DNA from: Desulfobacterales bacterium
GTDB lineage: Bacteria; Desulfobacterota; Desulfobacteria; Desulfobacterales; C00003106
Assembly (NCBI GenBank): GCA_030613165.1
Contig: JAUWMN010000071.1
Span: forward strand, 1 to 7,359
Direction: 5' to 3'
DNA length: 7,359 nt
The position numbers and the translations under genes were made by a program. The notes below the pieces were generated by a model. The model was not told the origin of the DNA and did not search any database. It saw only the letters and a program-made list of their open reading frames with translations. Numbering within the stretch: position 1 is the stretch's first letter; each line of letters opens with the position of its first letter. Of this stretch, positions 1 through 5,067 are shown in pieces.

Positions 1-228
1 ATCCGCTTTAATCCTGCGGCAAAGGTCCTTCCAATCGCCTGTTTCAAATGACTGAAGAAGAATGAAAAGGTCCGGAGGCTCACTGTAAATCGTATCAAGG
101 GCACGGAGAGAAGACTCTGCCGTATAAACAATAAAATGTTTTGTGTACTTTTCTAAGAGTTGTTTTATCTCATCCGCGTCAGGAGAATCGCTGCCTATAA
201 GCAGCACTCTTTTTTTGACTTGTCTCAT
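1..228 (-). CDS. Degenerate receiver-domain protein, N-terminal 76 residues (runs off the window)
   Basis: The ATG at 226-228 overlaps the TGA of the upstream HDOD gene as ATGA, which fixes the start and implies translational coupling. The 76 visible residues follow a CheY-like receiver: a first beta strand VLLIG, a helix near residues 17-28, a third strand PDLFILL near 52-58, and then a CRRIKAD segment typical of the helix after the phosphorylation site. The catalytic residues are missing. Where receivers carry an acidic pair after strand 1 this protein has Gly-Ser followed by Asp14, and the phosphoacceptor position after PDLFIL is Leu or Gln rather than Asp. It is therefore probably a pseudo-receiver that cannot be phosphorylated in the usual way. 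Whether an output domain follows cannot be seen, because the gene continues beyond position 1. It is the last visible gene of the HDOD operon. A diverged true receiver is the alternative. Confidence 0.72.
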   Translation of the reverse strand, partial: MRQVKKRVLLIGSDSPDADEIKQLLEKYTKHFIVYTAESSLRALDTIYSEPPDLFILLQSFETGDWKDLCRRIKAD

Positions 229-1082
229 TCTATTTCATTATCACCGTCTGAAAAGAAATCTTCGGCATCTTCCAGCCTATCGTCCATTTCGTCGATGATT
301 TCTACCAGAAGTGAGTCGGAGATGTTGAGGGCCTTCCAGGCATTAAGCTCTATTCGAGGAACCAGATTGTCTCCCGGGAAGCCAAAACCGATCCCTCTGA
401 CAAGGGCATTGGCGACGTGGATAATGGCGGTCGGTTGCTGGGCGAGGCGCGCAAGGTTGGGGTTGTCGTGATAGGTGATGGGATCCGCAAGCTTGTTTGG
501 AAGGTTCCATTTTTGACAAACCCATTTGCCTACAGTAGCATGGTTGAATCCGAGTATTTCTTCCTCCGCCTCATACGTTAAGATTCGTTTTTCCGCAGCC
601 ACCGTGTCTATCAGATCTGATTCTTCCGGGAGTTCAATCCTTATGATAACTTTTCCTATATCGTGCAAGAGCCCGGCGACCGACACCTCCTCAGGGTTAG
701 GATCCTTTATTTTTCTGGCAATGACTCCGCCGGCCATAGCACACCCGAGAGAGTGTTTCCACAGTCCGTCGAATCCCCTGGCAAGCATCATATCAAAAAC
801 CGAGGTGCTGAGTATAAGTCCTTTGACAACGTCGAACCCCAATATGATAAGGGCATGTGTGACGTTTGAGATACGACCCGGAAACCCATAGAACGCGGAG
901 TTTACAACCCTAAGAATTTTGGCGGACAGAGCCTGATCAGAGGAGATTACTTTTGCAATGTCCTCGGCAGCTGTCTCGGAATTTTCCATCAAGCGGCTGA
1001 TTTTATCAAAGATGCCAGGCAGAGTAGGAAGACTTTGCATAGCCTCCACGCGTTTTCTGACAGCCTCTTTGTCGACTTTCAT
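225..1082 (-). CDS. HDOD domain protein (second of two in the operon)
   Basis: This is a 285-residue cytoplasmic HDOD protein. The domain fills about residues 12-215: an LPTLPGIFDKI opening, DQALSAKILRVVNSAFYG at 49-66, and then LGFDVVKGLILS. The HD-type metal ligands all appear intact: His110 in WKHS, His140-Asp141 in LLHDIGK, His181 in FNHA, and His205 in TYHD. HDOD proteins are known as signalling scaffolds related to HD phosphohydrolases; most have no proven enzymatic activity and many sit next to chemotaxis or second-messenger genes. The tail (about residues 262-285) is strongly acidic. The start ATG at 1080-1082 overlaps the stop of the preceding gene as ATGA, and its own stop overlaps the next start in the same way. 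The family call is secure; the pathway is not known. Both HDOD proteins here share the NSAxY and LSTxV core motifs and are probably paralogues. Confidence 0.93.
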   Translation of the reverse strand: MKVDKEAVRKRVEAMQSLPTLPGIFDKISRLMENSETAAEDIAKVISSDQALSAKILRVVNSAFYGFPGRISNVTHALIILGFDVVKGLILSTSVFDMMLARGFDGLWKHSLGCAMAGGVIARKIKDPNPEEVSVAGLLHDIGKVIIRIELPEESDLIDTVAAEKRILTYEAEEEILGFNHATVGKWVCQKWNLPNKLADPITYHDNPNLARLAQQPTAIIHVANALVRGIGFGFPGDNLVPRIELNAWKALNISDSLLVEIIDEMDDRLEDAEDFFSDGDNEIE

Positions 1083-1393
1083 TCTTCTCCGGTTTTTTTC
1101 TTGAAACGTTCTAATAAGATACTCTTGATTTTTATCATGAGTGGGTCTCCTTCCACAGGTTTGAAACGGACATTAAGTTCGTCTATCAGTTGTCTGAGAC
1201 TTTTGACACTCTCTCCCGTATCTATAGGATGCCCCTCCACTGTTATCCGCGCTACTCCCATATTGGACAGGCGGTTAATCATCTCTTCAGTAAGCTCGAT
1301 ACCTACGCCACAGAGGGTCATTCCTCTATCGTTTGTAACCGGCTTTGCCAATTTCATGCCGGCCTTCGCAAGTTTAAGGGGTATCTTTTGCAT
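1079..1393 (-). CDS. Small protein resembling the N-terminal DUF3391-like module of HD-GYP proteins
   Basis: The product has 104 residues with no signal peptide or membrane segment. Residues 6-54 show the pattern LxLAKAGMKLAKPV, a Gly-rich turn (NDRGMTLCGVG), then LTEEMINRLSNMGVARITVEG. This resembles the small N-terminal domain (DUF3391 type) that precedes the catalytic domain in many HD-GYP c-di-GMP phosphodiesterases. Here it is encoded alone. The C-terminal half is helical and ends in a basic stretch (RFKKKTGEE). The ATG at 1391-1393 has a reasonable Shine-Dalgarno sequence (AGGA, about 6 nt upstream). It lies 21 nt after the MBL gene, and its TGA overlaps the next HDOD start. The location suggests that it works with the HDOD proteins, perhaps as a detached regulatory domain; that is inference. 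The coding call is strong, the domain relation moderate. Confidence 0.85.
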   Translation of the reverse strand: MQKIPLKLAKAGMKLAKPVTNDRGMTLCGVGIELTEEMINRLSNMGVARITVEGHPIDTGESVKSLRQLIDELNVRFKPVEGDPLMIKIKSILLERFKKKTGEE

Positions 1394-1414
1394 TTTATTC
1401 CTAAACCTTGGTCT

Positions 1415-2326
1415 CTATATATCAATCTCCATTCCCTCGCGGGCGAAAAAGACTTCTGTCTCCCCAGTATAATCTGAATTGCAATATCTCTTGGTCAGTT
1501 CGTCTAACTGGTCATCGTTTCTTACAGGCTCATGGTGAAAGAGGGCCAGGCGTTTGACTTTGGTCCGCCGCGCGGCGGCAATTGCATACTCAACCGAAGA
1601 GTGGCCCCAGCCTGCCTTAGAGGATTGATATTCTTCCCGGGTGTATTGCGCATCGTAAATGACAAGATCGGCGCCGGTCATAAATTTTTCTAATAGCTGA
1701 TTTTGTTCCCTTGCCGCCTGCTCGCCCTCATGGGTCATGGCCTCATCGTAGGATGGGTCGTCAGGGTCTGTAGCAAAGACATTTTGAAATGGCTCGGTAT
1801 CATAGGCGGTACAAAGGACTTTGCCGCGATGTTCAAAACGATAGCCAAGGCAAAGGATGGGATGGTTAAGATACTTGGTGGTGACCATAATGCCGTCGCC
1901 AAGATCAAACTGGCCTTCCTTAAGATCTGTGTATTCTATTTCAGCGGCAAGCTCTGTCTGGCGCACGGGAAAGTAACGATAGGCTAACTGGCCTCCCACA
2001 ATCTCTTTAAGGGTGTCATCTTCATAGGTAACGGGTCCATAAACCTTAAGTTTGGTCCCTGGGATATAAATAGGGGTAAAAAATGGGAATCCCATGATAT
2101 GATCCCAATGGGTATGGGTTAGAAAAATCTCGGTTTTCATCGGACCCCTGGGAAGGTCATGGGACATCATGTGGTTGCCAAGATCTCTAATGCCGGAACC
2201 GGCATCAATAATGATGAGCCTATCCTCAAATCGCAATTCAACACAGGCTGTATTGCCGCCATATTTCATGGTGTGGGGGCCCGGACAGGGTATTGACCCC
2301 CTTACTCCCCAAAATTTTATCTTCAT
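1415..2326 (-). CDS. MBL-fold metallo-hydrolase, cyclic-nucleotide phosphodiesterase-like type
   Basis: This 303-residue cytoplasmic protein has the metallo-beta-lactamase fold. It opens with MKIKFWGVRGSIP, a hallmark of the MBL subgroup related to class III cyclic nucleotide phosphodiesterases and TaR3-like proteins. The zinc-binding motif THTHWDH (His71, His73, Asp75, His76) is complete. Further candidate ligands are His155 (LNHP), Asp176 or Asp225, and His264/His265 (FHHEP). KYGGNTACVE near 21-30 and DAGSGIRDLG near 41-50 are also typical. A charged stretch at about 183-215 looks like a family-specific insertion. The start ATG at 2324-2326 forms an ATGA overlap with the preceding HDOD stop and has a good GGAG ribosome site. 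A second-messenger or phosphodiester substrate is plausible from the family and from its position between two HDOD genes, but the substrate cannot be read from the sequence. Confidence 0.92.
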   Translation of the reverse strand: MKIKFWGVRGSIPCPGPHTMKYGGNTACVELRFEDRLIIIDAGSGIRDLGNHMMSHDLPRGPMKTEIFLTHTHWDHIMGFPFFTPIYIPGTKLKVYGPVTYEDDTLKEIVGGQLAYRYFPVRQTELAAEIEYTDLKEGQFDLGDGIMVTTKYLNHPILCLGYRFEHRGKVLCTAYDTEPFQNVFATDPDDPSYDEAMTHEGEQAAREQNQLLEKFMTGADLVIYDAQYTREEYQSSKAGWGHSSVEYAIAAARRTKVKRLALFHHEPVRNDDQLDELTKRYCNSDYTGETEVFFAREGMEIDI

Positions 2327-3222
2327 GAGGCTCCTTTTTGGGTAAGTTGCAAAAAGATTTTGGCCTTTTCTATCTCATTTAACACAGTTTCACGAAAGTC
2401 AGCAAGTATAGACCAATCAATTTCAATCTTTTCGAGAAGATCAGTGACTGTTTGCTCATCAGGATGGGGATCTCCTGATGATCCTATATCAAGAATATTA
2501 GCATAACTATTTGCTAATGCCACAATAGATATCAATTGACGGTTTTCCTCCTTGGCATCATCCGGGTTATGATGATAATAAAGTGAATCATTCATGGCCT
2601 CACTCAATTGCCATTTTTCGGAGATCATACTTCCAACCATACAGTGATCGATTCCAAAAATCATACTCTCAGCCTGATTAAGAGGTATGTTCTCGTTTTT
2701 GGCTGATTCCAAGACCCGGACATACTCCTCTGCAAAGCAGTTATTAAGGGGAATTTTCCCCAAGTCATGCAATAGACCGGCCACAAAATACTGTTCTCTA
2801 TCTTCTGGCGGGACACGCTTGATGCCGGCTAAGAACTTGGCAGTTACCCCCGAACAAATGGAATGAGTCCAGAAATCGTCCATGGAAAGGGCCTGGAAAG
2901 ACTCTGATCCGCCCAAACTTTCCAGGACCGCCGTGCTCAGTGCAAGATCTTTTACGGTGTTAAGTCCCAGCATAATGATAGCGCGGGTCAAGGAGGTGAT
3001 TTGATTCGGCAGAGCATAGTAGGCGGAATTTATCAGCCTTAATACTCGGCCGGTAAGCACTGGGTCAAGGGAGATGACTCGGTTTAGGTCATTGGCTGAA
3101 GTTGTCGGACTGTTACAAATTTGCAGGACCTTTGTAACAGTAGTAGAAAGGCTGGGCATTTTGGAGATATAATGCTGAACCCGTATTAGCCGTTTCTCTT
3201 TGGTGAGGGGAACTTCGATCAT
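2323..3222 (-). CDS. HDOD domain protein (first gene of the operon)
   Basis: From the ATG at 3220-3222 the product has 299 residues. A TTG at 3262-3264 would add 14 residues, but it sits inside a hairpin and has AAGG too close to it, while an in-frame TAA lies two codons further up. The ATG is preferred because it begins near where the conserved region starts (RVQHYISKMPSLSTTV). The HDOD domain spans about residues 15-225: DPVLTGRVLRLINSAYYALP, LGLNTVKDLALSTAV, His120 in WTHS, His152-Asp153 in LLHDLGK, His193 in GIDH and His217/His218 in YYHH. All HD-type ligand positions are therefore kept. As a family it is a signalling scaffold with unproven catalysis. It follows the strong promoter and structured leader directly and its stop overlaps the MBL start, so it should set the expression of the operon. 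Confidence 0.92.
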   Translation of the reverse strand: MIEVPLTKEKRLIRVQHYISKMPSLSTTVTKVLQICNSPTTSANDLNRVISLDPVLTGRVLRLINSAYYALPNQITSLTRAIIMLGLNTVKDLALSTAVLESLGGSESFQALSMDDFWTHSICSGVTAKFLAGIKRVPPEDREQYFVAGLLHDLGKIPLNNCFAEEYVRVLESAKNENIPLNQAESMIFGIDHCMVGSMISEKWQLSEAMNDSLYYHHNPDDAKEENRQLISIVALANSYANILDIGSSGDPHPDEQTVTDLLEKIEIDWSILADFRETVLNEIEKAKIFLQLTQKGAS

Positions 3223-3275
3223 TGATGGCCATTGCTGAAAAACCAGACACAAGGCTTTTTGCAAGCCTTATTCAT
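3219..3275 (-). CDS. Possible 18-codon leader ORF ahead of the HDOD operon
   Basis: An ATG at 3273-3275 opens an 18-residue frame, MNKACKKPCVWFFSNGHQ, whose TGA (3219-3221) overlaps the HDOD start as ATGA. That is the same junction type used three times further down this operon, and the HDOD start lacks a clear Shine-Dalgarno sequence of its own, so re-initiation from this frame is possible. A 7-bp hairpin lies within it. Against it: there is no convincing ribosome site before the ATG (ATTACC), and a frame this short can occur by chance. Treat as a hypothesis. Confidence 0.25.
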   Translation of the reverse strand: MNKACKKPCVWFFSNGHQ

Positions 3276-3354
3276 GGTAATGTTATTAATCAGTACTTAG
3301 CTTATCATTTCAACGGGTCAAGAAGAGGAGGAACACGGTGATAAGAATCCTCTT
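3251..3354 (-). promoter_or_regulatory. Structured 5' leader of the HDOD operon mRNA
   Basis: Three perfect 7-bp pairings lie in the roughly 135-nt leader. On the plus strand, AAGAGGA at 3323-3329 pairs with TCCTCTT at 3348-3354, which puts a stem at the extreme 5' end of the RNA. TGATAAG at 3339-3345, inside the loop of that stem, can instead pair with CTTATCA at 3301-3307, giving a pseudoknot or an alternative fold. AAGGCTT at 3251-3257 pairs with AAGCCTT at 3263-3269 around a 5-nt loop. No known riboswitch consensus was recognised. The pairings are seen; a regulatory role is inference. Confidence 0.4.
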
Positions 3355-3364
3355 TTTAGTATAA

Positions 3365-3393
3365 TGTATAACGAAATGAAACAGATGTGTCAA
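3365..3393 (-). promoter_or_regulatory. Sigma70-type promoter of the HDOD/MBL operon
   Basis: On the minus strand there is a perfect -35 box TTGACA (3388-3393), a 17-bp spacer, and TATACA (3365-3370) as the -10 box. Transcription should start near 3358, giving a leader of about 135 nt before the HDOD ATG. A second AT-rich hexamer overlaps just downstream. No other good promoter was found within the operon. Confidence 0.75.
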
Positions 3394-3428
3394 GGAAGGA
3401 ACGCCGCAAAACATATTGAGATATAAGC

Positions 3429-3531
3429 TTCACGGCGATGTCCTGACAGTGGCTGTGTTATCTTGAGAGACAAAAAACATCTCCTTTTATTTCAGCGAGA
3501 TGCCACTGATGGCCGTATTACACGAAGAGAC
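3429..3531. repeat. Two diverged ~42-bp direct repeat units
   Basis: Units at about 3429-3471 and 3491-3531 both begin TTCA, share GATG, TGGC and TTA at matching places, and both end GAGAC. By eye about two thirds of positions agree, with one small gap. They lie in otherwise non-coding sequence beside the MITE-like element. They may be decayed copies of a dispersed repeat or a chance similarity. The right unit runs into the MITE boundary, and the shared GAGAC makes the exact edge of that element slightly uncertain. Confidence 0.3.
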
Positions 3532-3690
3532 CTTTGAATAACTGCCATTTTGAGCGCTATGCTTCACTGCGTGTCCGTGATGCGGCGTCAGGCTTCAAAA
3601 TTTAATCCTCGAAATACCCAATGTATTCCTCCGGTTAATTTTTTCGCCTTCCTTGCCTGACGAAAAAATGTCGCATTATGCAAAGGTCTC
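3527..3690. mobile_element. 164-bp MITE-like palindromic element with terminal inverted repeats and 5-bp target duplication
   Basis: The left end (plus strand) reads GAGACCTTTGAATAA and the right end (minus strand) GAGACCTTTGCATAA: 14 of 15 bases match, and similarity continues into a CATTTT stretch. The element is flanked on both sides by ACGAA (3522-3526 and 3691-3695), as expected of a 5-bp target-site duplication. Inside, CGTCAGGC at 3586-3593 and GCCTGACG at 3655-3662 form a perfect 8-bp pair, and the interior folds back around about 3620 (GAATAC against GTATTT). There is no ORF long enough for a transposase, so it would be non-autonomous. The right edge lies 5 bp from the stop codon of the cold-shock gene. 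No other terminator for that gene is visible, so the element may now form its 3' end. The family is not named here. Confidence 0.65.
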
Positions 3691-3695
3691 ACGAA

Positions 3696-3896
3696 CTAAA
3701 TCTTTGTGACGTTCTTTGCCGTAGGCCCTCGGTCGCTCTCTTCCACATCAAAGGTCACCCTGTCGCCTTCAGAGAGGGTCTTGAATCCAGACATATTGAT
3801 GGCGGAGTGATGAACGAATATGTCTCCACCCTCTTCTTGTTCGATGAAACCAAATCCCTTCTTGTCGTTAAACCATTTTACAGTCCCGTTTGCCAT
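3696..3896 (-). CDS. CspA-family cold-shock protein
   Basis: The product has 66 residues, the normal length for a single cold-shock domain. RNP1 is KGFGFI (13-18) and RNP2 is DIFVHH (25-30), with the usual aromatic and basic nucleic-acid-binding surface (Trp8, Phe9, Phe15, Phe17, Phe27, His29, His30). Such proteins bind single-stranded RNA and DNA and act as RNA chaperones. Not all members are cold-induced, so the name describes the family only. The ATG at 3894-3896 has a very strong ribosome site, and a long leader with its own promoter lies upstream, as is common for csp genes. The TAG stop is at 3696-3698, immediately beside the target duplication of the MITE-like element, so the reading frame is intact but its original downstream region has been displaced. 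Confidence 0.97.
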   Translation of the reverse strand: MANGTVKWFNDKKGFGFIEQEEGGDIFVHHSAINMSGFKTLSEGDRVTFDVEESDRGPTAKNVTKI

Positions 3897-4014
3897 AATG
3901 CTAACCTCCCTTTAGAACTTTCTGTTATGGCCCCAAGCTTCAGGTCGCCACTCCGGCAAAGGGAATGATCCTTCCGAGCGAAATCGATCCTTTATATATA
4001 CTCGAGCCCTTACC
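3897..4014 (-). promoter_or_regulatory. Long 5' leader and strong ribosome site of the cold-shock gene
   Basis: If transcription starts about 7 nt after the -10 box, the leader is near 118 nt. It ends in GGGAGG (3905-3910), 8 nt before the ATG, the best Shine-Dalgarno sequence in the window. Short features include AAGGATC occurring twice and a small GCC-GGAGT-GGC hairpin. Long leaders in csp mRNAs of other bacteria act as temperature-responsive structures; no E. coli-type cold box was recognised here. Confidence 0.5.
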
Positions 4015-4020
4015 CTTAAT

Positions 4021-4050
4021 ACCATAAAACATAGCCTTCCCGAACGTCAA
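4021..4050 (-). promoter_or_regulatory. Promoter of the cold-shock gene
   Basis: On the minus strand, TTGACG (4045-4050) is followed after 18 bp by TATGGT (4021-4026), matching the sigma70 consensus at 5 of 6 and 4 of 6 positions. It starts about 20 bp after the rhomboid stop codon, so the csp gene need not depend on read-through. Confidence 0.55.
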
Positions 4051-4071
4051 GGAAAAAAGAGCAGGCTTGAT

Positions 4072-4935
4072 TTAAACGAGAAGAACTTTGAACCACGACA
4101 TTATAAGGATGCTTAAGGCTATAAGAAGAGAACAAACCTGATAGGCTGTTGCTGGTGACCGTTTTACAAAAACACCGTAAAGAGCCCCCAGGATAATCCC
4201 CGCAATAAAGCCAAATAGGTGAGCAGTCAAATCAGTATGCTCTCCCGAACCAAGAATAGCAAGGAGGGCTATGCCGCCACCCAGTGGAAGCCAGGCTCTC
4301 ATTCGCCGGCCAGGCAGTCTAAACTTCTTGACAAATTGGTACGCGGCCAGGATGCCGATTGCTCCAAAGACAGCAGTAGATGCCCCTACCGAAAGATGGC
4401 CTGCCTTGTAGAAGACGGCATTAATGAGATTGCCGAGTATGCCGGTGGCAAGGATCATAAGCCAGCCGACGCCCCAACCCGTGACGCTACAGACAGCGGT
4501 GCCAAATATGGTTATGCCGAGGATATTGCCTGCAAGGTGCGAGGCGCTCGCGTGAATCATGAGAGATGTCACACTCCGGTATAATTCTCCGCGCAAAATG
4601 TGAGAGGCCGATGAACCATATTCCCTGATGAAAACCCCGCTGTTATTACCTATTGCAATAGCCACATGGCATGCCAGCAATATGGCGGATACCCACAGTC
4701 CTGTGAATGTTTTGTGATATTTATCAGAAAAGGTATCCTTCGCTAAATAGAAGCCCTGATTTTCCTTGAGGTATTGTTCGATTGCGCTTAAGGCCTTTTC
4801 GTACTCCGTGTCATTGACCAATAGATCCCACCCCTGATCCCCTTTACTCGAACGGTGTGAGATGTTGGATGAGGACAAAACCAGCCCGTACGTATCAGCC
4901 TGATCCGCTGAGAGATTTTTGTATATTATAACCAT
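4072..4935 (-). CDS. Rhomboid-family intramembrane serine protease with an N-terminal cytosolic domain
   Basis: The protein has 287 residues. Residues 1-60 form a soluble domain (strand, helix, and a YEKALSAIEQYLKEN helix) of the kind seen before the membrane core in several bacterial rhomboids. The membrane core begins near residue 78 and has about six or seven hydrophobic segments. Signature residues are HxxxxHLxxN (His128, His133, Asn137), the nucleophile Ser186 in GASTAVFGAIG, and His239 in TAHLFGF, so the Ser-His dyad is present. The usual GxSG reads GAST here, with Thr after the serine. Rhomboids cleave membrane-anchored proteins within or near the bilayer; the substrate is unknown. The ATG at 4933-4935 has no clear ribosome site, but an AT-rich promoter lies only about 14 bp upstream, so the leader may be very short. 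It is transcribed away from the receiver-CheX gene. Confidence 0.92.
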   Translation of the reverse strand: MVIIYKNLSADQADTYGLVLSSSNISHRSSKGDQGWDLLVNDTEYEKALSAIEQYLKENQGFYLAKDTFSDKYHKTFTGLWVSAILLACHVAIAIGNNSGVFIREYGSSASHILRGELYRSVTSLMIHASASHLAGNILGITIFGTAVCSVTGWGVGWLMILATGILGNLINAVFYKAGHLSVGASTAVFGAIGILAAYQFVKKFRLPGRRMRAWLPLGGGIALLAILGSGEHTDLTAHLFGFIAGIILGALYGVFVKRSPATAYQVCSLLIALSILIMSWFKVLLV

Positions 4936-4948
4936 AAAAAGAGGCGTT

Positions 4949-4977
4949 CTTATAAGATCTTGTGTATTTAGTTTTAA
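4949..4977 (-). promoter_or_regulatory. Possible promoter of the rhomboid gene
   Basis: On the minus strand, TTAAAA (4972-4977), 17 bp, then TATAAG (4949-4954). The -10 box matches 5 of 6 and the -35 box 4 of 6. Transcription would start only about 8 nt before the ATG, which fits the absence of a Shine-Dalgarno sequence. The region is AT-rich, so a chance match is possible. Confidence 0.38.
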
Positions 4978-4993
4978 AATAACACATTTACCC

Positions 4994-5022
4994 TTGATGC
5001 TAAAGGCCTTTTAGATTATAAT
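4994..5022 (+). promoter_or_regulatory. Promoter of the receiver-CheX gene
   Basis: TTGATG (4994-4999), a 17-bp spacer and a perfect TATAAT (5017-5022). Transcription should start near 5029, leaving a leader of about 35 nt. It lies back to back with the possible rhomboid promoter, so the roughly 128 bp between the two genes is a divergent control region. Confidence 0.65.
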
Positions 5023-5043
5023 TTCTAAAAGTTAGGAATAAAA

Positions 5044-5067
5044 TTGATTAACAGCGCTGAATTATGA
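5044..5067 (+). CDS. Possible 7-codon upstream ORF coupled to the receiver-CheX gene
   Basis: TTG at 5044-5046, preceded by AGGA with 6-nt spacing, opens a seven-codon frame (INSAEL after the start) whose TGA at 5065-5067 overlaps the next ATG as ATGA. The receiver-CheX start itself has no ribosome site nearby (GCGCTGAATT), so ribosomes might arrive by way of this mini-ORF. Non-ATG start and tiny size keep confidence low. Confidence 0.22.
   Translation: MINSAEL

Noticed and set aside
526..891. Plus-strand open frame of 121 codons
   Set aside because: It lies wholly antisense to the HDOD gene at 225-1082, has no ribosome site, and gives Ser/Ile-rich sequence with no domain pattern.
1035..1472. 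Plus-strand open frame of 145 codons
   Set aside because: It is antisense to the 104-residue gene and the MBL gene end, whose families and starts are well supported; composition is that of a shadow frame.
3223..3264. TTG start at 3264 for the first HDOD gene
   Set aside because: It is only possible as a rare start, lies in a hairpin and has poor spacing to AAGG. The ATG at 3222 fits the conserved region better and forms an ATGA overlap. It is not fully excluded.
3323..3357. Plus-strand intrinsic terminator (AAGAGGA/TCCTCTT plus T run)
   Set aside because: No plus-strand gene lies upstream for it to terminate; it is better read as the 5' hairpin of the minus-strand operon RNA.
3223..3358. 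c-di-GMP riboswitch in the HDOD operon leader
   Set aside because: Considered because of the signalling context, but the conserved GEMM core sequences were not found.
3364..3426. Plus-strand 20-codon frame starting at ATG 3364
   Set aside because: No ribosome site or promoter in that direction, and it overlaps the operon promoter on the other strand.
3678..3968. Plus-strand open frame of 96 codons over the csp gene
   Set aside because: The opposite strand encodes an unmistakable cold-shock protein with a strong ribosome site; this frame is its antisense shadow.
4018..4074. Intrinsic terminator for the rhomboid gene
   Set aside because: There is a run of T after the stop, but no stem of useful length precedes it.
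4219..4584. Plus-strand open frame of 121 codons
   Set aside because: Antisense to the membrane core of the rhomboid; no start signal and no recognisable domain.
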